NCBI GenBank assembly: GCA_027325115.1
Contig: DAHWFG010000650.1
Location: 1 to 13,268 of the forward strand
Length of the DNA stretch: 13,268 nucleotides
Origin: JAKBCQ01 sp021807585
GTDB lineage: Bacteria > Planctomycetota > Planctomycetia > Isosphaerales > Isosphaeraceae
Reading direction: 5' to 3'
Part shown: positions 6,733-13,268 of the stretch, one piece after another
Position numbering within the stretch: the stretch's first letter is position 1
Layout: each line of letters starts with the position of its first letter
Program-made: the position numbers and the translations under genes
The notes under the pieces: model-generated
Told to the model about the DNA's origin: nothing
The model's input: only the letters and a program-made list of their open reading frames with translations
The model's database searches: none

Positions 6733-7099
6733 TTCGGGAACCGAGCCGCGGAAGATCAAGGGGAACTCGCTGTTCGAGGAGGACGCTCCGCGATTTAGCG
6801 GCGAATCGGGCGATCCGGCGGCGTCTCAATCGTTCGACGCTTACCTGCGATCGACCCCCGCCGCTCCCCTTTCGACGACGATGCGCGCGATTCTCTGGTC
6901 GACCGGAGTGATCGTCGTCGCGCTCTTGTTCGCGACGCTGTTGCACGTATCGCACGCGCGTAGACGGCCCGTCAATCCTCCGACGTCCGACGTCGATTCG
7001 GCGATCAAGAGTTCGCTTCGATCCGATGATCGGCCTCGCCTCGTCACGTGCCGAATTCGACCCTCCTTGACGACAACTGCGATTGCAACCGTTGGATGA
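6722..7099 (+). CDS. small single-pass membrane protein, function unknown
   Basis: The 125-residue protein has a polar, probably disordered N-terminal half, one strongly hydrophobic span at about 56-75 (AILWSTGVIVVALLFATLLH) and a basic ARRRRP stretch after it. I do not recognise a family. The ATG at 6722 is preceded by GGGAG nine bases upstream. A longer in-frame start at 6656 has AAGGAG 21 nt away, too far to be useful. Its last 56 bases overlap the 3' end of fliA on the opposite strand, so the C-terminus is constrained by the sigma-factor sequence or may be poorly conserved. It follows the methyltransferase and may belong to the same transcript. Confidence 0.55.
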   Translation: MTNSSGTEPRKIKGNSLFEEDAPRFSGESGDPAASQSFDAYLRSTPAAPLSTTMRAILWSTGVIVVALLFATLLHVSHARRRPVNPPTSDVDSAIKSSLRSDDRPRLVTCRIRPSLTTTAIATVG

Positions 7100-7820
7100 T
7101 CGACGAATGCATCTGAGAAACCCGCGACTCGCTCAGGTCGAGCGTCGCGCCGATCTCCTTCATCGTCAGTTCTTCGTAATAATATAAAATAATAATCAGA
7201 CGTTCGTTGCGATTGAGCCCTTTGGTCACCATGCGCATGAGGTCTTTGCGCTGCAGCCTGCGGGTGGGGTCTTCCCCTTTCTTGTCCTCGAGGATATCGA
7301 TTTCACGTACATCTTTATAACTGTCGGTTTCGTACCATTTTTTGTTGAGGCTGATCAGGCCGACGGCGTTGGCGTCCATCGCCATTTTATCGTAATCTTC
7401 CATCGCGAGACCGAGTTTCTCGGCGAGTTCGGCGTCGGTGGGGGGCCTGCCGTGGAGGGCTTCGAGCGCCTTCCGCGCCTCCTCCATTTTGCTGTGTTTC
7501 GACCGCACGAGTCGGGGCACCCAGTCCATCGTGCGGAGTTCGTCGAGCATCGCTCCGCGGATTCGAGGGACGCAGTACGTCTCAAATTTGACGCCGCGCG
7601 TCATATCGAAGGCGTCGATCGCGTCCATCAAGCCGAAAACCCCCGCGGAAATCAGATCGTCGAGATCGACTCCCTCGGGCAACCGTTGCCAAATGCGCTC
7701 GGCGTTATACTTGACGAGCGGCAGATACCGCTCGACGAGTTGATTGCGCAAGGCCGTCGTCGGCTGTTCCTTGTATTCCCGCCATGTTTCCGTCACATCC
7801 ACATCCAACTTTGTTGACAT
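7044..7820 (-). CDS. fliA: flagellar/motility RNA polymerase sigma factor, sigma-28 (FliA/SigD/WhiG type)
   Basis: This 258-residue sigma-70-family protein directs RNA polymerase to late flagellar and chemotaxis promoters. Region 2 runs from about LVKYNAERI (35-43) through DLISAGVFGLMDAIDAFD (55-72) and VKFETYCVPRIRGAMLDELR (77-96), a FliA/WhiG hallmark, followed by WVPRLVR. Region 3 lies near 110-170, with the PPTDAELAEKLGL signature (127-138). Region 4, with NRNERLIIILYYYEELTMKE and the helix-turn-helix LDLSESRVSQMHSS, spans 203-240. The ATG at 7820 has an excellent GGAGGT (7830-7825) five bases away; a longer in-frame start at 8018 would add 66 Arg-rich residues with no similarity. It follows flhA, flhF and flhG on the same strand, as sigD does in the Bacillus fla/che operon, but after a 453-nt gap. 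Its end overlaps the convergent membrane-protein gene. FlgM, the usual antagonist, is not in the window. Confidence 0.95.
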   Translation of the reverse strand: MSTKLDVDVTETWREYKEQPTTALRNQLVERYLPLVKYNAERIWQRLPEGVDLDDLISAGVFGLMDAIDAFDMTRGVKFETYCVPRIRGAMLDELRTMDWVPRLVRSKHSKMEEARKALEALHGRPPTDAELAEKLGLAMEDYDKMAMDANAVGLISLNKKWYETDSYKDVREIDILEDKKGEDPTRRLQRKDLMRMVTKGLNRNERLIIILYYYEELTMKEIGATLDLSESRVSQMHSSIIQRLQSQLSSRRVEFGT

Positions 7821-8273
7821 CCTGACCTCCGTGTCAACCGCGGCGGGGGGAGCGCTTCCTGCGCGATCTCGAAACCGATCGGGATCGACCGTTCGCGGTG
7901 ATCTCGGCCCGGCTCGTCGGCGGCTCGCGACGTCGTGAGACGCCTCAATCCTCCTCGGCCAAGCTCGATCCGCTTCGCGATCGCGCCCCGTTCGCTCTCG
8001 GTCCTCCCGCTGATCCAAGGAACCGGCCTATGACTCATTGATCGGATAATCGGTCGAATCATCTTGAGCCGCGTTTTCGATACCCGCCGCGAATCGCGAC
8101 GAACTTTCGACTCAAGTCGCCGCGGCCGATCGCCGCGACCTCTCGACCCCCTTCGCACCCCCGATCAAGCGGCTCCCCGCCGATCGGGCTTGCACGCTCG
8201 ATCCATTCGTTATCGATTAATCATACGGCGACATGCTTGCTCCTTTTGTTCGTTAATGTTCTTGAACGCCGCG
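7821..8273 (-). other. 453-nt gap between flhG and fliA without a convincing gene
   Basis: No frame gives a recognisable protein. A 121-codon minus-strand frame (7793-8158) is open but very Arg/Ser-rich and overlaps the fliA start. At the flhG-proximal end, AGGAG with an A-rich flank (about 8247-8240) lies five bases before an ATG at 8234 whose frame stops after MSPYD. No stem-loop with a U-tract was found, so readthrough into fliA is possible. It could be a long leader or the remains of a decayed gene. Confidence 0.45.
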
Positions 8274-9224
8274 TTACACCGCGACGCGTTCGAGCGCCCA
8301 TCGCGTAGCGAGCGAGGCGATCAGTCCGGGTCGTTCCCCGCGGGTCGGCGCACGTTCTTCAACGAGCCTTCTCGCCGTGCGGCGGACGTCGCGCGCCGCG
8401 GGCGATTTCGGCGTCGCCACGATGAACGGGAGACGATCCCGTACGGCGGCTCGCACCGAGTCGTCGATCCGCACGTGGCCGAGCGGATCGATCGTCATCC
8501 CCAGGAAACGCCTACTCGAAGCCGTCAGTCGCGCAACGACGTCGTCGGCCTCTGCCGCCGAATTCGCCTGGTTCACCAGAACGCGAATTCGTTTCGGACC
8601 CGCGAGGCCGCGGAGCCCTTGAATCACGACACGCGCTTCGGCGACCGAAGTCGGTTCGGGGGTCGTGACGACGATCAACTCGTCCGCCGCAATCCCCCCT
8701 CGCGACCAAACCGCGTCCGATCCCGATCCCGCGTCAATAAACATAAACTCGGCCGTTGATTCCAGGCGAGCCAGGTCGGCGATCAGCCGCTCGGGACCAT
8801 CGCCCAGCATATCCACAAATGTTTTTATGCCGTGTGATCCGGGGACGACCCGGATACCGCCCGGACCTTGAACGATCGTATCCGCGAGATCGCATTCTCC
8901 CGCAAGCACGTCTCCCAGATCGCGTTTGGGACGGATCCCGCAGAGCAGATCGAGATTCGCCGCACCGAAATCGGCGTCGATCACGACAACCTCTCGACCC
9001 AGTTCGCCGAGCGCCACCGCGATGTTCAGCGCCAGATTCGAAGTTCCCACTCCCCCTTTTCCGCCCGTGAAAACATACGATCGGGCCGAGCCGTTCCGCC
9101 GCGTGGAGCGGATCGGGATCGGTTCGGGATCGCTCGCCGTCTTGTCGCCGACTGTGCGCGATTCGTCGGGACTCGCGCCCCGTTCGCGCATCAACCGTCT
9201 CAATCCGTCGGCTTGGTCGGACAT
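8274..9224 (-). CDS. flhG: FlhG/YlxH/FleN, MinD-like ATPase controlling flagellum number
   Basis: This 316-residue ParA/MinD-family protein acts at the membrane with FlhF to set where and how many flagella form. The N-terminus MSDQADGLRRL carries the DQAxxLRxL motif through which FlhG activates the FlhF GTPase, which strongly supports the ATG at 9224; GAGG lies five bases upstream. A longer in-frame start (9335) would overlap flhF. The Walker A region GGKGGVGTSN (54-63) keeps the signature Lys56, but Thr61 replaces the second lysine expected in GK[ST]. IDADFGAANLDLL (82-94) is the switch I region and FIDAGSGSD (162-170) the Walker B strand. The basic C-terminal end could supply a membrane-targeting helix, although no clear amphipathic helix was verified. 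It lies 79 nt after flhF. The name is chosen by order and the DQA motif rather than MinD. Confidence 0.92.
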   Translation of the reverse strand: MSDQADGLRRLMRERGASPDESRTVGDKTASDPEPIPIRSTRRNGSARSYVFTGGKGGVGTSNLALNIAVALGELGREVVVIDADFGAANLDLLCGIRPKRDLGDVLAGECDLADTIVQGPGGIRVVPGSHGIKTFVDMLGDGPERLIADLARLESTAEFMFIDAGSGSDAVWSRGGIAADELIVVTTPEPTSVAEARVVIQGLRGLAGPKRIRVLVNQANSAAEADDVVARLTASSRRFLGMTIDPLGHVRIDDSVRAAVRDRLPFIVATPKSPAARDVRRTARRLVEERAPTRGERPGLIASLATRWALERVAV

Positions 9225-9303
9225 GATCGCCTCAATTCGATCGCCCCGCCGCGCGGGACTTAACATCCTTGAATCCGTTCTCCGCCATGATTCCGGATCG
9301 CGC

Positions 9304-10452
9304 TTAGACCGCGATCGTAGCCCTTTCATGAACATATTCTTGGCCTAGTATCAACCGCGCCAGCCTTGATCGATCCGCGGGCTCGATATCGTCGGGGACG
9401 GCTTGCCCCGTCGTCAGGTAGCTGATCGGTCGATCCGCTCCGCCGATCACCGAAAGCAGTCCGCCGAGCCCCTCGGCCTCGTCAAGTTTCGTTAAGATCA
9501 AGCGATCGGCTCGCACGAGCGAGAACCGTTCGACCGCGGCGCGGAGGGCGCGTTCGCCCGCCGCCGCGCTCAAAACCAGGTGCACCTCGTCGGGACGAGC
9601 TTCAATCAAAAAATCCGCAAGTTCTCGAATCTTCACCTCATCACGCGGGCTTCGTCCCGCGGTGTCGATCAGTACGACGTCGACGTCTCCCAGTTCTTCG
9701 ATCGCGTTTCGCGTCTCGGCGGGCGTATTCGCGACCGAGAGCGGAATGCTAATGATCTCGGCATATGTTCGTAATTGTTCGACCGCGGCGATTCGGTAGG
9801 TGTCGACGGTGACGAGCCCGGGGCGAATTCCCTGGACGAGCTTGAAATTCGCGGCGAGCTTGGCGACGGTCGTCGTCTTCCCCACTCCCGTGGGACCGAC
9901 GAGCGCGACGATTCTCCGCGATCCCGCGGCGGCGGCGATCGGCGGAGCGATCGCAAGCGCCGATTCGACCGCCTCGACGAGCGCCTCGCGCACTCGCTCG
10001 GGGCGATGCAATTCGGCGGGATCGAGTTCGTCGGCGACGTGTTTCGTCAGCCTTCGAGCGAGCGATTCGGGTACGTCGGCGTCCAACAGCGATGCATATG
10101 TGGGCACGAGATCGCTCGGCATTTCGGGGAGCAACGGATCAAGCCTGCCGCGTTCGATGAGCGACTCGACCATTCCGTGGAGTTCGCCGAGTCGAGCTCC
10201 GATCGTCCCCTCGAGCGCCTCGCGGGCGACGTCGCGGGGCGCTCCCGGATCGCTTGTCCCGCCCCGCCGCGCCGGCGCCGCCGCGCCGTCGTCGCTCGCC
10301 AGCACCTCCACCTCCTCACGCGTACCAAAGCCGAAAAGCCGTCGTCGTCGCGTCTCACGCGTCCCCAAGATCACCGCCGATCCTCCCAGATCGCGGCGAA
10401 CGCGCGTCATCGCGTCCTTCAACGTTTTCGCTCGATACGTCCTGACACTCAT
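9304..10452 (-). CDS. flhF: FlhF, SRP-type GTPase for flagellar placement
   Basis: This 382-residue relative of Ffh and FtsY marks the site of flagellar assembly. A beta-strand-like B domain begins MSVRTYRAKTLKDAM, a FlhF hallmark, with AVILGTRE and RRRLFGFG up to about residue 43. A disordered linker rich in Ala, Gly and Arg follows. The helical N domain covers about 80-175. The G domain has GPTGVGKTTT (186-195), VDTYRIAAVEQLRTYA (216-231), DTAGR (263-267), TKLDE (321-325) and the closing loop TTGQAVPDDIE (347-357). I use ATG 10452, two residues before the first strand as in other FlhFs. A TTG two codons earlier is better spaced from AAGGA (10468-10464), so the exact start is uncertain. It lies 62 nt after flhA and 79 nt before flhG. 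Function is by family knowledge. Confidence 0.95.
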   Translation of the reverse strand: MSVRTYRAKTLKDAMTRVRRDLGGSAVILGTRETRRRRLFGFGTREEVEVLASDDGAAAPARRGGTSDPGAPRDVAREALEGTIGARLGELHGMVESLIERGRLDPLLPEMPSDLVPTYASLLDADVPESLARRLTKHVADELDPAELHRPERVREALVEAVESALAIAPPIAAAAGSRRIVALVGPTGVGKTTTVAKLAANFKLVQGIRPGLVTVDTYRIAAVEQLRTYAEIISIPLSVANTPAETRNAIEELGDVDVVLIDTAGRSPRDEVKIRELADFLIEARPDEVHLVLSAAAGERALRAAVERFSLVRADRLILTKLDEAEGLGGLLSVIGGADRPISYLTTGQAVPDDIEPADRSRLARLILGQEYVHERATIAV

Positions 10453-10514
10453 AATCAATCAAATCCTTAAATGTTCTAATGTTCAGCCGAAATCATCCTC
10501 ATCATTTGAAACCG

Positions 10515-12722
10515 CTAGCCCGAAACGAGCGTCGTCGTCGATGTCGTCGCCGCCGCGAGCGGCGACGGATCGTCCTCGACGATCGATCCCAGAATGTCGA
10601 CGGGGGTGTCTCTAGCGATCTCGCGCCTGCCGAGAATCGCCAACCTCGGGAGATCGGCTCGGGTTAGATCTTTCAACACCGGCCGCGCCTCCTCCGAACA
10701 GAGAATGACGGGAGGATATCCCGATTCAATCAATAAACCCACTCCCGCGGCGACCGCCTGCACCGTATTCCGCACGGTCTCGGCGCCGAGCGCCGTCGCG
10801 GGGCTCGTTTCGGCCTGACCCGAGAGCGCCGCGATCCGCGCGTCGAAACGCGCGTCGAGCGTCACGACGCGGAGCCGGCCGTCGTCGCCCCGATATTGCT
10901 GCGTGATCCTTCGACCCAACGCTTGACGAACATATTCCGTTAATTGATCGGTATCACGCGTTCGCCCCGCGTGTTCGGCGAGCGCCTCCAAGATCGTTTC
11001 CAGATCGCGTACGCTCACCCGCTCGCGGAGCAGGTTTTGCAGCACGCGTTGAACCTCGCCGGCGCGCAACAGGCCGGGAATCACCTCGTCGACAAGAGCC
11101 GAGGATGCGGCGCGGACGCGATCGAGCAGCCGTCCCAACTGATCGCGCGTCATCAATTCGTCGGCGTGCCGAAGGATGATCTCGCCGAAATGCCCCGCGA
11201 CGACCGCCGACGCTTCGAGCACGCGACAACCCGCGAGCTCGGCGACCTCGCGCCCCTCGGCGTGAATCCAGACCGCGGGCTGACCCGTCACCGGATCGAC
11301 GCCGTCGCGACCGTCGGGAGGCGCCACAAGACCCGCCGGCGGCACCGCGAGCAGCCTCCCCGAATACGCCAGCCCCTGACCCACCACCGCGCCTCGAATC
11401 TTAAATCGATAATCATATGGCCCAAGACCAATATCATCGTGGATCCGCACCTGCGGTACGATCAGACCCAACTCACGCGCCACGCGGTGCCGAACCGCTC
11501 GAATCCGCTCGAGCAAATCGCCGCCGCGGGTCGGATCGGCAAGCCCGATCAGTCGATAACCGATCTCGAGCTCAAGCGGATCAACTTGTAATAACTCTTC
11601 CATGCGTTCGGACGCGGGTTCCGAAACGCTCTTTCTTGTCGAATCGATCGCCTCGATCGACGATCCGCCGACGCTCGCATCGACCGCGATCGCCGCCGTT
11701 TCATCGCCGTTCCGGCGTGATTCCTCGGACTCGCCGCGCCGCCGCGAACTCATCACCCACGCCCCCGCGGCCAGAGCCCCCGCAATCGTCAAAAGCGGGA
11801 TTCGGGGCAATTGTGTCAGCGATAACAGCGCCAGGAACACCGCGGCGGAGCCGAGCACCGTCGGATTCCCCAGAAGTTGACGCGTGACGTCGCGACCGAG
11901 ATTGGTCTCGGAGGTCGACCGGGTGACGATCAGACCCGTCGCCAACGCCGTGAGAAACGCCGGAACCTGGCTCACCAGGCCGTCGCCGATCGTCAATTTG
12001 GTAAAGACATCAACTGCTTCTCCCAAATTCATCCCGTGGCGAACCGTGCCAAGATATAAACCTGCAAAGATGTTCACAAAAGTGATCACAAGTCCCGCGA
12101 TCGCGTCGCCGCGGACGAACTTGGCGGCGCCGTCCATCGATCCGTAAAAGTCGGCCTGGCGGTAGATCGACTCGCGACGACGCTGCGCCTCGTATTGATC
12201 GATCACCCCCGCGTGGAGGTCGGCGTCGATCGCCATCTGACGACCCGGCAGCCCGTCAAGCATGAATCGCGCCGCGACCTCGCTGATTCGCGTCGCCCCG
12301 CGGGTGACGACCACAAACTGAATGATCACGAGGATCGTAAATAAAATGACGCCGACGACGACGCTGTCCCCCGCCACAAACGACCCGAAAGCTCGAATCA
12401 CTTCTCCCGCGGCGCTCACGCCGTGTTCGCCTCCTCGGGAAAGGATCAGCCGCGTCGACGCCACATTGAGCACCAGACGAAACAGCGTCGTTGTCAGCAG
12501 CACCGTCGGGAACGAACTGAACTCGCCGGGGGATCCGATCGCGAGCGTGTTTAAAAGCACCAGCACCGCCAGCGTGATGTTCGCCGCAAGCAATAAATCG
12601 AGTGCGAATGTCGGCAACGGAACGATCAATACCAGGATCGCGCCGATGATCGTCACGGGGAGTACCCACCGTGTGATCCGGTCGGCCGGCGTAGCGATCG
12701 AATTCGTTCCGGCTGAAGACAT
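10515..12722 (-). CDS. flhA: FlhA, flagellar type III export gate protein
   Basis: This 735-residue inner-membrane protein forms the export gate that couples proton flow to secretion of rod, hook and filament subunits. About eight hydrophobic spans occupy residues 18-325, with the FHIPEP signature RISEVAARFMLDGLPGRQMA (145-164) in the cytoplasmic loop; Arg161 replaces the usual Lys. A charged, low-complexity linker (about 327-385) leads to the cytoplasmic domain starting ELEIGYRLIGL, which docks chaperone-substrate complexes. The C-terminal 15 or so residues are Ser/Thr/Ala-rich. The ATG at 12722 has GGGAG five bases upstream. A longer frame from 12890 would add 56 Arg-rich residues and is rejected. 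FlhA is typically about 690 residues, so the size fits. Because injectisome SctV proteins are homologous, the flhF-flhG-fliA neighbours decide for flagella. It is first in the group. Confidence 0.97.
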   Translation of the reverse strand: MSSAGTNSIATPADRITRWVLPVTIIGAILVLIVPLPTFALDLLLAANITLAVLVLLNTLAIGSPGEFSSFPTVLLTTTLFRLVLNVASTRLILSRGGEHGVSAAGEVIRAFGSFVAGDSVVVGVILFTILVIIQFVVVTRGATRISEVAARFMLDGLPGRQMAIDADLHAGVIDQYEAQRRRESIYRQADFYGSMDGAAKFVRGDAIAGLVITFVNIFAGLYLGTVRHGMNLGEAVDVFTKLTIGDGLVSQVPAFLTALATGLIVTRSTSETNLGRDVTRQLLGNPTVLGSAAVFLALLSLTQLPRIPLLTIAGALAAGAWVMSSRRRGESEESRRNGDETAAIAVDASVGGSSIEAIDSTRKSVSEPASERMEELLQVDPLELEIGYRLIGLADPTRGGDLLERIRAVRHRVARELGLIVPQVRIHDDIGLGPYDYRFKIRGAVVGQGLAYSGRLLAVPPAGLVAPPDGRDGVDPVTGQPAVWIHAEGREVAELAGCRVLEASAVVAGHFGEIILRHADELMTRDQLGRLLDRVRAASSALVDEVIPGLLRAGEVQRVLQNLLRERVSVRDLETILEALAEHAGRTRDTDQLTEYVRQALGRRITQQYRGDDGRLRVVTLDARFDARIAALSGQAETSPATALGAETVRNTVQAVAAGVGLLIESGYPPVILCSEEARPVLKDLTRADLPRLAILGRREIARDTPVDILGSIVEDDPSPLAAATTSTTTLVSG

Positions 12723-12939
12723 CCGTTCTCCCGGATCGCGATCGGTTCGAGACCTCGTCCGGAAGCGAACGCTCCCGATCGATCTCGAATACTCCACGCG
12801 ACGGGGGGAGCGTCCATGCTCATCCCTTCCGTCGCGCGGTCTTTGTACGGTCGGTTCGATCCGGACTAGCCGGCGCGAACCTTTCATCAACTGTCTCGGA
12901 GAATCCCGAAGCCATCGTGCTCGAAGATGTGCGGGACGG

Positions 12940-12968
12940 ACAATACAAATTCACGCCCGCCATGTCCA
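12940..12968 (-). promoter_or_regulatory. candidate sigma-70-type promoter upstream of flhA
   Basis: On the minus strand TGGACA (12968-12963) is separated by exactly 17 nt from TATTGT (12945-12940). The -35 matches 5 of 6 and the -10 4 of 6 consensus positions. A start near 12933 leaves about 210 nt before the flhA ATG. No sigma-54 (TGGCAC-N5-TTGCA) site was found in the region. Confidence 0.4.
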
Positions 12969-13268
12969 GCGTAATCCTTCACAAACTCGCGAGAGTCTCG
13001 CCGAATCGCGCATCGTCACATCTCCTGACGGAACAAAAACGATCCGTATGTATTCCAATGAAACATGTCCCTTTCAATCCAGAACCTTTGCGACCAAAAG
13101 TGAACGCAATCACGATCGAATATCCGGAACGACTTGCCCAAACTTTCGTGCCCCCCCCGCCGACAATCGAGGAAGCGAGCCGATCTCGATCCATCGAAGG
13201 ACCGCCGTCGCCGTTTCGACGATCGAACCGCGTACCTCGCCGGTTTCGTCGAACCGCGCGGGTTGGTA
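12969..13268 (-). other. right-edge stretch without a recognised gene; possible tail of a coding region
   Basis: A minus-strand frame is open from the right edge to a TGA at 13112-13110 (52 codons). It includes GSIVETATAVLRWIEIG, which looks more protein-like than the competing frames, so it may be the C-terminus of a gene entering from the right. Two other minus-strand frames are also open for much of the stretch, which weakens the case. I recognise no domain. The DNA between 12969 and 13110 holds nothing else I can support. Confidence 0.25.

Noticed and set aside
7821..8018. N-terminal extension of fliA from an upstream start
   Set aside because: The GGAGGT five bases before ATG 7820 and the match to the usual sigma-28 N-terminus make the 66-residue Arg-rich extension unlikely.
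8040..8090. Sigma-28-like CCGATTAT box upstream of fliA
   Set aside because: No TAAA-type -35 element lies at the right distance, so autoregulation by FliA cannot be supported.
7793..8158. 121-codon minus-strand frame before fliA
   Set aside because: It is extremely basic, has no Shine-Dalgarno at any of its starts, overlaps the fliA start and resembles no family I know.
9775..10615. Two long plus-strand frames (231 and 271 codons) opposite flhF and the end of flhA
   Set aside because: Both are Ser/Arg/Pro-rich shadows of flhF, whose GTPase motifs are intact.
12979..13194. 71-codon minus-strand frame near the right edge
   Set aside because: It has no Shine-Dalgarno or domain, and an alternative frame over the same DNA looks more protein-like.
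1..13268. CRISPR arrays, insertion sequences, tRNA or rRNA genes and defence genes
   Set aside because: I saw no regularly spaced direct repeats, transposase-like proteins, terminal repeats or cloverleaf sequences on either strand.

Overview
The window looks like chromosomal DNA from a motile, GC-rich Gram-negative bacterium, most likely a planctomycete. The evidence is a Bacillus-like flhA-flhF-flhG-fliA block, a secreted glucose/sorbosone-dehydrogenase-type protein, an Old-Yellow-Enzyme-like protein beside a DHDPS-like aldolase, and frequent GATCG/CGATCG motifs. The assignment to Planctomycetota is inferred from gene content and recalled sequence style, not from a database search.

Left block (1-4971, all on the minus strand). 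In transcription order it holds a DHDPS/N-acetylneuraminate-lyase family protein, an OYE-type NADH:flavin oxidoreductase one base downstream, aspartyl-tRNA synthetase (aspS) and the N-terminal third of an exported PQQ-type sugar dehydrogenase that runs off the left edge. The first two genes form a tight pair that looks catabolic or redox-related, with no assignable substrate. aspS and the dehydrogenase each have a plausible sigma-70-type promoter of their own. A perfect 10-bp inverted repeat spans the stop codon of the oxidoreductase.

Middle block (5083-7099, plus strand). It holds a DUF6174-like lipoprotein, a class I SAM-dependent methyltransferase with a GTG start, and a small single-pass membrane protein. 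It diverges from the left block at an AT-rich intergenic region carrying an 8-bp inverted repeat that overlaps a predicted promoter.

Right block (7044-12722, minus strand). It holds flhA (export gate), flhF (SRP-type GTPase), flhG (MinD-like ATPase) and fliA (sigma-28). FlhA belongs to the type III export gate, FlhF and FlhG control flagellum position and number, and FliA transcribes late flagellar genes. A 453-bp stretch between flhG and fliA has no convincing gene, only a strong Shine-Dalgarno followed by a five-codon frame. The 3' end of fliA overlaps the convergent membrane-protein gene tail to tail. Upstream of flhA lies about 550 bp with a good promoter candidate and possibly the tail of another gene at the right edge.

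I found no mobile element, CRISPR array, tRNA, rRNA or defence-like system. The most interesting points are the missing P-loop lysine in FlhG, the uncharacterised aldolase/oxidoreductase pair with its operator-like palindrome, and the hairpin over the oxidoreductase stop codon.
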